DNA from: Oppiella nova | Taxonomy: Eukaryota; Arthropoda; Arachnida; Sarcoptiformes; Oppiidae | NCBI GenBank assembly: GCA_905397405.1 | Contig: CAJPVJ010000529.1 | Location: 1-23,607, forward strand | Direction: 5' to 3' | DNA: 23,607 nucleotides | In this document: positions 11,450-20,349 of the stretch, piece by piece | Layout of the letters: every line of letters begins with the position of its first letter | Position numbering within the stretch: position 1 is the stretch's first letter | Translations under genes and position numbers: made by a program | Notes under the pieces: generated by a model | Database searches by the model: none | Told to the model about the DNA's origin: nothing | The model's input: the letters and a program-made list of their open reading frames with translations, nothing else

Positions 11450-12700
11450 TTGTTGGAAAATTTCGTATTTTGTGAAAACAAATATTAAAATAAAAGATAT
11501 TATTTTCAATTTCTTTGGCTTTGACGACACAATATGTGTTATGATAAGTGATGTCTTATCGGAGAGAAAATATTTTCAATTATAAAGCGCTATTAAAGTC
11601 GTGACAATAGCTATAATAGCGAAGTTATATTATAAATCAAAATTCTTTGTATATTTATTGATTTTACATTAATTTTGAGCATTTGATTGATTTTTATTTT
11701 TATAATCTCATTAAATTTTAATAAAAGATCGTTATTTTGATAATTATAGCATTTTTATATAAAAAACAGTTTCATAGTATAGCTGATTGTGTTGAGTAAC
11801 ATCTGTTATATACTGTCAGTCGAGGCACATGACTCCAACCGATACGACTGACCCATATAATGATCTACAGATAAAAAAATATTTTTCTAAAATTCTTTAA
11901 TCTATAATCATTTAATTATTGAAATGAAAAGTCTATTCTTATAGATTGTTTCGTATGTTTTCAATAAATATGTTCATTAAACCATTAATTATATCTTAAT
12001 AATGGTTTTAAGAGTATTTCAGTGTATTTCATCAATTTTGTATATACACTAGTACCGTTTATATACAGTTAAGTTATATAATAAATGATATTTTTAAAAA
12101 CTTTAACGTTTAGAAAATTTAGTATTTTTCAAAAAGGAAATAAAGATTCAATTACTTCATTGTTTAGTTTAGTTTTTATTTTAAGTACAAAATAAAAGTT
12201 GGAGTTAATTCAATTAGAATTGAAGTCTATGTGAAATAATGTAATAAAGAAGTGGTCAACTTTTTTACGAGAAATATTTTAACCATTGTAATGCAATGTA
12301 TGATAGTTTGCATTGCCTTCTCAATCATCTCTTAAGCCATGATTTGAATGCAACGAATAATTTGTTGTTTTGCACACAAATTCCCATCTCTTATCAGATG
12401 ACTGTTTGACAGACAATACATTATGCGATTAATGAGTTGCTCAACGATTAAGATTTTGATAGTATTTTGACATAAAGTTAAATGTGTGCGCGAATTTGGT
12501 TTGAAAATGATAATAATATAAATAATAACATAGTATTGAAAGTGGTTTGGTTTGATTAATTGACTTGGTATACTACGTGTGAATCCCACCGGACTTTTGA
12601 AACATGAATTCTCGTCTACCAAAAATTGATTGATACAAATTATTTAGCAAAATATATATTAATGATGAGATATATGGATATATGGCATAAATATCTGGGC
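11450..12700. other. AT-rich non-coding stretch
   Basis: No supported gene. The longest open frame in the whole window is here on the minus strand (12332-12622, 96 codons, TTG start). It has no recognisable motif, and by a rough estimate about one frame of that length is expected by chance in this much DNA at this AT content. Confidence 0.5.
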
Positions 12701-12712
12701 TTTCACTGCCTA

Positions 12713-12720
12713 TGACGTCA
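12713..12720. promoter_or_regulatory. Perfect palindromic cAMP response element (CRE)
   Basis: TGACGTCA is the full consensus site for CREB/ATF bZIP factors. With four G or C bases in eight it should be rare here: roughly 0.15 occurrences are expected by chance in the window under a simple 72% AT model. It lies 74 to 67 bases upstream of an initiator-like TTCAGTC and about 1.6 kb upstream of the PDE4 start codon, in a locally GC-richer zone. Mammalian PDE4 genes have cAMP-inducible promoters containing CREs, so the placement makes biological sense. A related TTACGTCG lies at 12814-12821. Confidence 0.6.
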
Positions 12721-12783
12721 ACCGAGGCAATGGTTTTGCACCGCATCTGCTCTTAAGTTATACGCAATCGATTAGTCCATACA

Positions 12784-12790
12784 TTCAGTC
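12784..12790 (+). promoter_or_regulatory. Candidate initiator (TTCAGTC), transcription start near 12787
   Basis: It matches the arthropod initiator TCAGT, with A at 12787 as +1. A weak TTATA-like motif (12758-12762) sits about 25-29 bases upstream, and the perfect CRE is at about -70. Sequence at +28 to +33 partly fits the downstream promoter element. A pyrimidine-rich, C-rich stretch follows. This is inferred from motifs only. Confidence 0.35.
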
Positions 12791-12821
12791 ATACATTTCA
12801 CACACTCTTCCCATTACGTCG

Positions 12822-12923
12822 ATGTTTCGTATGAGACACTCATCACTAGACGAGGAACTACATCCCAACCCCATCTCCATCCCTAAACCCAACCCCTATT
12901 TATTTTCCACCCCTGGTCTCTGA
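12822..12923 (+). other. Short 33-codon frame downstream of the CRE
   Basis: ATG at 12822 opens a frame beginning MFRMRHSSLDEELHPNP, then proline-rich, ending in STPGL and TGA (12921-12923). It contains RHSS, a weak basophilic-kinase-like site. I do not recognise it. No good splice donor ends it; the best in-frame GT is GG|TCTCTG-like and poor. It may be an upstream open reading frame of a transcript starting near 12787, or chance in a C-rich leader. Confidence 0.2.
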
Positions 12924-13230
12924 GTTTTAGTTTTTCATTTACTTATCCTTAAAAATTCATTAAATATATTCATTTGGAAAAAATATCCAAACTTCAAACG
13001 AAACACTATTTTATATGATTTGTTCATAAGCTCTAGGATTGTGTTCAGAATATTAAAGCATTTCACTGTCTTTTAATTATACAGTATTTGTGTTGTTTTT
13101 GGCTTCAAATAAACCCTTTTCTCGTTTTCCTACACATAATTAGTGATTAATTTGATTTGATTAAATTATTTTCGCAAAAAAGTTGTTTACGATATGATAT
13201 AAAAAATAGTTTGTCATTGAGTTGTAGCGT

Positions 13231-13252
13231 ACAATACAATTACAATACAATT
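13231..13252. repeat. 11-bp tandem duplication
   Basis: Two adjacent perfect copies of ACAATACAATT immediately before the GC-richer patch at 13253-13400. Confidence 0.8.
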
Positions 13253-13400
13253 GTTGGGCACTTGCAGTGAGTGTTGGCGCAGAGACTGCGAGTCAGTGCG
13301 GGTGAGACAACCCTAACGTAAGGCTGAGCTCTCCGGCAAACACTACGTCTCCTTAAACACACATTTCTGGCGAACAATTGATTGAGAATTAGACACACTT
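13253..13400 (+). promoter_or_regulatory. GC-richer patch with two strong donor-like sites; possible non-coding leader exon
   Basis: This is among the least AT-rich 150 bases outside the coding exon. It contains TGCGG|GTGAGA (exon end 13301), which resembles the PDE4 exon donor TGCGG|GTAAGT, and AAC|GTAAGG (exon end 13317). A frame upstream of the first donor is open for about 20 codons but has no ATG. I infer a promoter-proximal region or a non-coding 5' exon; no transcript evidence is available. Confidence 0.3.
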
Positions 13401-13574
13401 TGAGTGCATATGATATTCAGACAATTCATATGTATTGCAGTTATTGTAGCGACACTTTAATGGTTGAAAATTAATTTAATGCTATAATAATAGACGCGAA
13501 CCAGAGATGAATGGTTTGAAGCGCTGGAAAAAAGTTTGCTTTAAATAAAAGTTCATTCATTTGGAGTTTCATAT

Positions 13575-13600
13575 CATATATGAGAAGCATATATGAGAAG
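13575..13600. repeat. 13-bp tandem duplication upstream of candidate promoter
   Basis: Two perfect adjacent copies of CATATATGAGAAG, ending 15 bases before the +1 of the initiator at 13612-13618. It could be slippage, or duplicated binding sites close to a core promoter. Confidence 0.8.
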
Positions 13601-13611
13601 CAAAGCGAGCG

Positions 13612-13646
13612 TTCAGTCATTGGATTCCTAGTCTATAGAGCAGTCT
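13612..13646 (+). promoter_or_regulatory. Candidate TATA-less core promoter: initiator plus DPE-like motif
   Basis: TTCAGTC (13612-13618) gives +1 at A13615. Exactly at +28 to +32 lies AGTCT, matching four of the five positions of the downstream promoter element RGWYV. The Inr-DPE spacing is strict in arthropod promoters, so the fit has some weight. It would drive the exon at 14303 with a leader of about 690 bases. Evidence is motif-based only. Confidence 0.4.
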
Positions 13647-14302
13647 CTTTTCATTCGTTCCTAACATTTGTTACTAAACTTTGTGGTGATTTTGGTTAAT
13701 ATCTGAGACAGTACAGTACTACTGGCGCTCACACAACACGGTTGACAATCACGTGTAGAAGACTTGCATTGCTTTCGATGTACTAAACCTACTCTCGTCC
13801 TACACGAGTGTCCATTAACTCTACAATTCATTACTTCTAATCCATTAAACAATGTTTGTGTGAATATTAGTGTTTAATTACTAAATATTACAAAAACTCG
13901 TTTATTGCTCCAGTATTTCAAGTTTTGAATATTAAAAGCGAATGGAAATTGTTTTCAAACATCGATCGCTTCATTTGAGTTAATGATTGCTTAGAGGGTG
14001 TCTGAGGATTAGAGGACTTAAGTGAAAGTTGTGACTATTGATGCCATGTATGCATAACTCATATAAAAGTTTGTTTTAATAAGTGATTATAGCGTATAAG
14101 TCGTCTCATTGTTAACCATAGCATCACTTTGCCATCCATTTGAATGGTATGGGAGATAATGGTTGGAGTGGTGTGTGAGTCGAGCGCTCATCTCATTCCT
14201 CTCACTCATCACTTCTTTGGCATTCACTTCATGTCTCATAAATTCAAACCAATTTCTCATTGAATTTATTCAAATGTAGTTTTGTTGACAATACCAACAA
14301 AA
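13616..14302 (+). other. Probable 5' leader of the PDE4 exon
   Basis: Sequence between the candidate start site and the start codon. It contains several short upstream frames, for example ATG-TAC-TAA near 13778, ATG-TTT-GTG-TGA near 13852 and a 13-codon frame near 13941. If all were in the mRNA they would reduce translation of the main frame, so the leader may be spliced or the true start site may lie nearer 14200, where pyrimidine-rich TCATT motifs occur. The 63-codon minus-strand frame at 13661-13852 has no recognisable motif. Confidence 0.35.
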
Positions 14303-14517
14303 ATGAGTTATTCGAGCACTTATTCAGCACTTGATATCCAAGCGCCTGACGTCCAGAATCTATCGCAAACTAAGCCAGGAGGTGGTGGTGGAGGTGGCGG
14401 TGCCCTATTGGGCGCCCTAACGCCCAATGTAAGCAAACATAAGGCCGGACAGGCGCCCATTCTGTTGGTCGTTCCCACCCCTGGTGTTCCCCGTCGGAGG
14501 CATTCATGGATTTGCGG
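14303..14517 (+). CDS. dnc: First coding exon of a long PDE4 (dunce-type) cAMP phosphodiesterase isoform, partial
   Basis: ATG at 14303 (AACAAAAATGA, A at -3) opens 71 codons plus two bases, ending at a strong donor GG|GTAAGT (phase 2). Unspliced reading stops at TAA (14519). Visible parts: Ser/Thr-rich start (MSYSSTYS, 1-8), eight glycines (26-33), hydrophobic PILLVVP (52-58), and RRRHSWIC (64-71). RRHSWIC is the PKA site of the mammalian PDE4D3 N-terminus (Ser13 there, Ser68 here), and the isoform-specific part of PDE4D3 also ends at that Cys. PDE4 enzymes hydrolyse cAMP; long forms carry UCR1 and UCR2 before the catalytic HD domain, and variable N-termini direct them to partners. Those common exons are not recognisable in the window. 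The antisense 72-codon frame (14320-14538) is a shadow of this one. The PDE4 assignment rests mainly on one eight-residue motif plus its position at the exon end. Confidence 0.72.
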
Positions 14518-14523
14518 GTAAGT
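14518..14523 (+). other. Splice donor GTAAGT of the PDE4 exon
   Basis: Perfect intron-start consensus preceded by CGG. It leaves two bases (GG) of a glycine codon to be completed by the next exon, so the real acceptor must begin with one base completing the codon, then whole codons. Confidence 0.8.
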
Positions 14524-15295
14524 CCTGTTCGCTATCATATTCTGCCGACTCTTCGCTCAGAATTTCAGTCATTACTTATAAGAGAAACACTACGATATGC
14601 CCAAAAGCCATGTCTCTTCAAATGCAATGATATCTTAGAGAATTTCTTGAGAGAAAATATTTTCTTTAAAAACATTTTCTGTTACTCTGAAATAGATTAA
14701 AAAAGTTTAAGTATTTTTATATAAATTAGACCACGAGTACCGGCTCTGAATACTTATCAAATTGCGAGATCAAAAATACTGTATATTTTCACTGTACTCA
14801 TGAAATGAATTTAATTTTTTTATTTTAACAAATATTTGTGCATTTTCCATGAAATTTTTCAAAATAAATTATTGCACTGTACGTTCATAATAATAAAGAT
14901 TTCGTTATTTAAGATTCACTTATTTTTTGTCTGTTAATCCTATTTTCACTCAACAATTTCTTGCCATTGATTTTGCAAAAGATTTCATATATTTTTGTCA
15001 AACGAAACTCGCATTAAAGTTTATTTTATTTGTATTTATTGGGCTCACTGTAAGGCTTTCTATTTTGGTGCTTAAAAATATTTATTGCATTTATTGCATA
15101 TTGTATGCCATAATGTGAGACATTTCTGTGTAAATAATGTAAATAATGCTAAAATGTTATGCAAAGTAATCTAAAGACTACTACTTTACTCTAAATCTCA
15201 TTTATTATTCGTAACTATTTTATACAAGAACTACATTCAAAGCACTTATAACTATAATCTTTACTCTTGTATTGACCCCACAATACTAATACTTT

Positions 15296-15315
15296 ACTTA
15301 TATATATATATAAGT
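15296..15315. repeat. 20-bp perfect palindrome with (TA)n core
   Basis: ACTTA, five TA units, TAAGT: the sequence equals its own reverse complement. Similar ACTTATATATA pieces recur to about 15352. It can extrude as a cruciform and is probably an unstable TA microsatellite. Confidence 0.85.
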
Positions 15316-16404
15316 ATATTACTTATATATATTTGACATAATACTTATATATTATTGTATGAAAATTTTATGTCAATTCATTTATCGTTTCATTTTAGGA
15401 TAAAATAAAGTTAATACTTTATATTATAAAAATTTTTGTGCATTTATTTAATATTTTTTTATTGTTTTATATGTAATCAAATATTCAAAAACAAATACTA
15501 TTGACATTGAAATTCAATGACTTTTGTTGTAATAATGCCAACAAATAAGTCTTTAATGGATTATTTTGTTTAATTACTGTTATTACAAATTGTAGATTAG
15601 CTGCTAAACACGTAATTAAATGCATTTCACACTTTTATGGATTGAAAAATAATTATAAATTAATTTTACTACCAACACTATATATAAAATGATATTCCCT
15701 TTATATTTACTTATTTATCTCATGGATGAGTTAAACGAATATTTATTTGTGTATATCTTTATGACACCTCTCCATTGAAAAAGTTTGATAAATCAAAATA
15801 ATACCAACTGTTTGACACAAATGTGCTGTTTTTATTATAAGTTATAATATATATAAGTTATATATATTGCATTAATACGAGAGTACAATACAATATTGAA
15901 TGCATAATTACATTACAGTGCATAGTGTCACCCCATATGTAATAGTTTGCATCGAAATATTCATTGTTTCCCAACCACTCCAACACAAATTGAATGTTTT
16001 TATTGATATTCTGTAATATAATGCACTCTATTTATACAGTATTGTGTAACATATTTGCCAGCACTGGACCACTACACCCATCACTTCTGTCTGTCAGTCA
16101 TATCGACCCAAAAAGCATTTAATAACTCAATACAAATTGTTTACAATTGTTTAGTTGTATTATATTTTTTGCATTAAACTGTTTGCAAAGCATTTGTAGA
16201 ATAATTCAAAAAATGAGTTAAATATTATTCATATATTTCATATACCACATGATTGCAGTATATTTTGTTTCATTACTCACATTTAGCACAGAATATAATT
16301 TTAAACATGCTCTATTACATCCAAATAAGACTCTGATTATTAAAACCCACATAATCTAGATTTAATTTTAGATGAAATTAATTTAAATTATTAATAACAT
16401 TACT

Positions 16405-16447
16405 TTTGGCTCATTTTCCTGGACCGAGATTTTCTTATTGAGCCAAA
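16405..16447. repeat. Inverted repeat with 9-bp perfect arms
   Basis: TTTGGCTCA (16405-16413) and TGAGCCAAA (16439-16447) flank a 25-base loop that contains CCTGGACCGAG, unusually GC-rich for the area. It could form a hairpin in an intronic RNA or be a small element remnant. No function is inferred. Confidence 0.65.
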
Positions 16448-17992
16448 TGTCAGGATTGACTGAATATTTAGATTAATCCCTGAAAACTAAAATTTTTCAC
16501 TTTTACTTGTGCTTACCAATTTCAGTTTTACAGTTATTCTAAATATAATAATTTTTCTATATTTAAATGGATATACAATTTAAAATTATATTAATATTTG
16601 GGTGCGAGTATTTCTAAACATTAATAATAATACTTAAACAGTTTTATAAATAATGTCTCATTTTGATTGCACTTATAATCGAGTTTCAAAATTTTACTAA
16701 TAATTAATCAATTCTTAAAAGAGTTAATACAAAAACTACAGTGAATTTTGTAGTTATAAATATAATAAATCATTGAATAAATAATGGAAGTAATGGTTTG
16801 AAATCATTAAATTGTTTTCATATGATTTCAATGCATTTATAAAAAATCATTTTAAAAACCATTGTGATCTCTGAAAAATCGATTTTGTATAAAGAATACT
16901 ATTAATATGTAACATATAAATATTATTATTAAAATATAACAATATGTATTTTGATTCAGTTTTTATAGTAAATAATATAATTGAAGATTTGCATAAATAA
17001 TATAATGAAAACTAATGTTTTATATACTCAATGCATGTCGATTCCTATGTTGGCAATATTTCTATATTGATTTCAATGTAAATAAGTATTAAATCATATA
17101 AAGCAAGTGAAATGGTTTGTAAATTATATATTATTCCGGGTGAAAGTGATCTCTATTTTTAAATAAATGTTAATATGTTTTGATTGATGGAGAAGTAAAT
17201 AATGTATTCTTATTTTTATTGTGCAAATATAGCACAAGTTATAAATATAGTTCAATGAAACATTTATTTTTAAATAATCGCCAATTATTGTTCAACTCCA
17301 AAGTTATGTGAAATTAAGATCTTATCACTAATAAGACAATTGTTGTCAATATTGACAAATAGTAATACTACAAGTATATTCTTTGCAAATAATAATGAAT
17401 TATATATTTATAACTAACTGTATAAATATGTGTCAATCATATGTAATGAATGATTTTAACCATTTATATTTATATGTATCATGTTTATAATAACTGTATA
17501 CACTAAACATTTATAACAATTTAAAAATTGTGGCACTCAATTATGTTATGTATAACTCATGCATCAACTTGCACACAAAAACATTTGATAAATGACTAAA
17601 TTATTTATTTTTTTAAATATTTAAGTTCATTTTAACGATTTATTTATATACTCGTCTATGAATGAAGTGATTGTCTTATACACAAATAATCTTTGCGTCC
17701 AAATTCATAGATGATTGACAACATGTACAGTATTTTATATAAAGAATATTTTTATTTTTAAAATTAGTTACCCAATGAGTTATTAATAAGTTTGTGTATT
17801 GACGCTAATAATTCATGAAGTTTATGAGAATTGACATTTATGTGAGACATACGAATCTATAACATGATTTAATCATATATTTCATCAAATGTATTATATT
17901 TTGTGCTTATTTTTCGAAATATAATATACTGAATATATTTTTTCTACTGATTCATGAATTCTGCAAAAACAAATCTATTATTTTTTATAAAC

Positions 17993-17994
<2 letters not shown>

Positions 17995-18031
<37 letters not shown>
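17995..18031. repeat. (AG)18 microsatellite
   Basis: An uninterrupted AG tract. On the plus strand it is purine-only and could also act as a GAGA-factor type site. The window itself begins inside or at the edge of another AG tract (1-10). Confidence 0.95.
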
Positions 18032-18034
<3 letters not shown>

Positions 18035-18480
18035 GTCGATTATATGGGTATATACGAGAGTGGATGCAAAATATTTTACATTATTATAATATAATATGAG
18101 GTAACTTCTAGGGATGAGATGAGTATTCTTACTCGAGTATAACTCTTATTTGTTTTATAATGCATAATAATTGATTAAAATTATATAAATATTTATAAAT
18201 AAGTTTATTATAAAGTTTATATAAATAATTTATTAATTTATTATTCAATTAGTGCATATATAAAAGTTTAAGATGATTTACCTAATTCTTATTAAATTTT
18301 AAATTCCGTATACTTTATGTGAAATTCTTGGAATTGAAATAAAAGTGTTGTCCCCATAAGTATAATATTATAAAGTGGTAGTATTGTTGTTAAAATAGTT
18401 CATCTCTCAGTTGTGAGCTATTGATATGAGCTGTGAATAAATCTTTAATAAAAATATAAGTAAACTATGTAAAAGATTGC
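18032..18480. other. AT-rich non-coding stretch
   Basis: Low-complexity A/T sequence with no gene, repeat family or motif that I can support. Confidence 0.6.
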
Positions 18481-18890
18481 TAAGATTGCTATCACTTTCT
18501 TATTCCCTACAAAATCTCTTACAGTTTCTGAGTCTCTCTAAAGTAATACGTGATGAGCGAGTGCTACAGAATCTGTTACCAGTGCTGTAGCGTATAGTAC
18601 GGGTACAGTGGGGAGAATATAGACACACTGGTATACATGGCATACATAGCATACATACAGTGTAGAGCAGTACCGCAGCACTAATATTGACATTTTAGTG
18701 TTAGTGTTGTCACGGAATAGAGTAGTAAAATAGTGTGATATTTACACATTGCTCTCATGTAAAGTAAATCTATTTTCATAGCTTTCCATATATTCTTATC
18801 CTTTCATATAGTCTTACAGTTTTTGACGTGCAAAGCATTCGCACACTTACGCCATAGTGTCCCTTTCCCTCCCTTTCCCCTCGCTAATAG
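18481..18890 (+). promoter_or_regulatory. GC-richer intronic patch; possible alternative promoter or enhancer
   Basis: It opens with a pyrimidine tract and CTTACAG acceptor-like site (ending about 18522). Then follows sequence of clearly higher G and C content, with TGACGTG (18824-18830, a CRE half-site type) and a C-rich run near 18860-18880. GTGCTG near 18581 and CAGCAC near 18676-18681 pair as short outer arms of an imperfect inverted repeat. Short frames such as MSECYRICYQCCSV (ATG at about 18553) have no recognisable identity. Alternative promoters inside introns are common in PDE4 genes, but nothing here proves one. Confidence 0.25.
18632..18659. repeat. Imperfect 10-bp tandem repeat (TATACATGGC type)
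   Basis: Three units: TATACATGGC, ATACATAGC with a shared C, and ATACATAC. Related CATA repeats occur at 19179-19193. Confidence 0.7.
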
Positions 18891-19178
18891 ACTTTAAATT
18901 GTACTAAAACTCATTTGGATTAAAATCACCTCTCCACTCCATAATAAAAGGCATTCAATTTATTTCGTTCAGATTATGCTTCATTAATATTCTTATCCCA
19001 TATAAGATGTGTATAAATTGTTTTATGCAAACAATATAAGACATCCTTTAATTATTTATACTTTAATTATTTTAATGTAGTTTTTATGGATATAAATTTA
19101 GATTATGTTTTATCGAAAATAGAGATTTTTACATACCGTTACAATATTGCTATATAAATACACCGATGTATTACTCTA

Positions 19179-19193
19179 TACATACATACATAC
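19179..19193. repeat. (ATAC)n short tandem repeat
   Basis: Almost four ATAC units in TATACATACATACATACC, a minor microsatellite. Confidence 0.8.
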
Positions 19194-19249
19194 CTTTGTA
19201 TAGTACTGTAGACACTATTTGTATAGTTTTGTTAATTTAAATATCTTTG

Positions 19250-19799
19250 AATATAATAAAAAGGAAAGAAATAAGTAATATAATAAAGAAATCTATTTTA
19301 TAATTATTTTATTCTTACATTAACTAAACGACAACAAAACGAGAGATTGCATTGAAATGTTGTTTATTGTATGAAAATTATGAGAGGAATTGAATGAAGA
19401 ATAATATAAATAAATGTCAATTTATTTTCCATATAAAGTCTGCATAGAATTTGTTGAACTTTTCTGGCGATTGTATTCAAGAAGTGCTTTAATGATAACA
19501 AAAACAGTCTCGGAATATGAGATAAGAATCGGGATTTTGTCGTCACATTTGTCATCAAAATCATATCTTTCAGAGACAAATGAATTCCTCATTGATTTTG
19601 AGCTTTTATTTTGGTTCCGAGTTATTTGTTATACTTTTATCTAAAATAATAGTGTAGTTTTCATAGCTTTCTTTTTTTTAAAACTACACTTTTATTTGTA
19701 ATTCAATTTTGCTGCTATTACTGACATAAGGCTATTTCTATGAAATATTTATTATACAAATAATACAACCAATTTTGTGTGTTTTAGACAAAGAATAAT
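19250..19799. repeat. 550 bp tandem duplication, unit 1
   Basis: Directly followed by a second copy with no N at the join. I see only four differences: T/A near 19380, A/T near 19456, C/A near 19562, and eight versus seven T near 19672. Identity is therefore about 99.3%, implying a recent event or partial allelic assembly. Frames are open on both strands (minus 19364-19579, plus 19414-19644), but the copies show neither frame is constrained: all three substitutions change the minus-frame protein, and one makes a stop in the plus frame of unit 2. Non-coding. Confidence 0.95.
19651..19690. repeat. 11-bp stem hairpin with T-rich loop, unit 1
   Basis: AGTGTAGTTTT (19651-19661) pairs perfectly with AAAACTACACT (19680-19690) around an 18-base loop ending in a T run. 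Present in both units of the 550 bp duplication. Confidence 0.75.
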
Positions 19800-20349
19800 A
19801 ATATAATAAAAAGGAAAGAAATAAGTAATATAATAAAGAAATCTATTTTATAATTATTTTATTCTTACATTAACTAAACGACAACAAAACGAGAGATTGC
19901 ATTGAAATGTTGTTTATTGTATGAAAAATATGAGAGGAATTGAATGAAGAATAATATAAATAAATGTCAATTTATTTTCCATATAAAGTCTGCATTGAAT
20001 TTGTTGAACTTTTCTGGCGATTGTATTCAAGAAGTGCTTTAATGATAACAAAAACAGTCTCGGAATATGAGATAAGAATCGGGATTTTGTCGTCACATTT
20101 GTCATCAAAATAATATCTTTCAGAGACAAATGAATTCCTCATTGATTTTGAGCTTTTATTTTGGTTCCGAGTTATTTGTTATACTTTTATCTAAAATAAT
20201 AGTGTAGTTTTCATAGCTTTCTTTTTTTAAAACTACACTTTTATTTGTAATTCAATTTTGCTGCTATTACTGACATAAGGCTATTTCTATGAAATATTTA
20301 TTATACAAATAATACAACCAATTTTGTGTGTTTTAGACAAAGAATAATA
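19800..20349. repeat. 550 bp tandem duplication, unit 2
   Basis: Second unit of the tandem pair. The junction at about 19792-19800 (AGAATAATA running into ATATAATAAA) shares A/T-rich microhomology with the unit's own ends, as expected for slippage or unequal exchange. The plus-frame counterpart of 19414-19644 is interrupted by TAA at 20110-20112. Confidence 0.95.
20201..20239. repeat. 11-bp stem hairpin with T-rich loop, unit 2
   Basis: Same arms as in unit 1: AGTGTAGTTTT (20201-20211) and AAAACTACACT (20229-20239), with a loop one base shorter. Confidence 0.75.

Larger units (their letters stand above)
14524..17994 (+). other. AT-rich sequence, probably PDE4 first intron
   Basis: No gene supported. 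The first 180 bases keep a frame open by chance (14506-14700), and a hydrophobic 63-codon frame at 14927-15118 has no motif. A GC-richer run near 16060-16120 has all three plus frames open briefly but no recognisable peptide. Long introns separating alternative first exons are typical of dunce in Drosophila, so a long gene-free stretch downstream of this exon is expected. Confidence 0.5.

Noticed and set aside
12332-12622. 96-codon minus-strand frame, the longest in the window
   Set aside because: No recognisable motif, TTG start and no splice context. A frame this long is about what chance gives in 23.6 kb of DNA with this AT content.
14320-14538. 72-codon minus-strand frame with a polyproline run
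   Set aside because: It is the antisense shadow of the PDE4 exon; the prolines are the reverse complement of the poly-Gly codons.
14927-15118. Hydrophobic 63-codon plus frame
   Set aside because: TTG start, T-rich codons only, no motif; lies inside the presumed intron.
18540-18600. MSECYRICYQCCSV cysteine-rich mini-frame
   Set aside because: Only 14 codons; no cysteine framework of a known peptide family, no signal peptide and no good donor.
19414-19644. 76-codon plus-strand frame in the 550 bp unit
   Set aside because: The matching frame in unit 2 has an internal TAA at 20110-20112, and no domain is seen.
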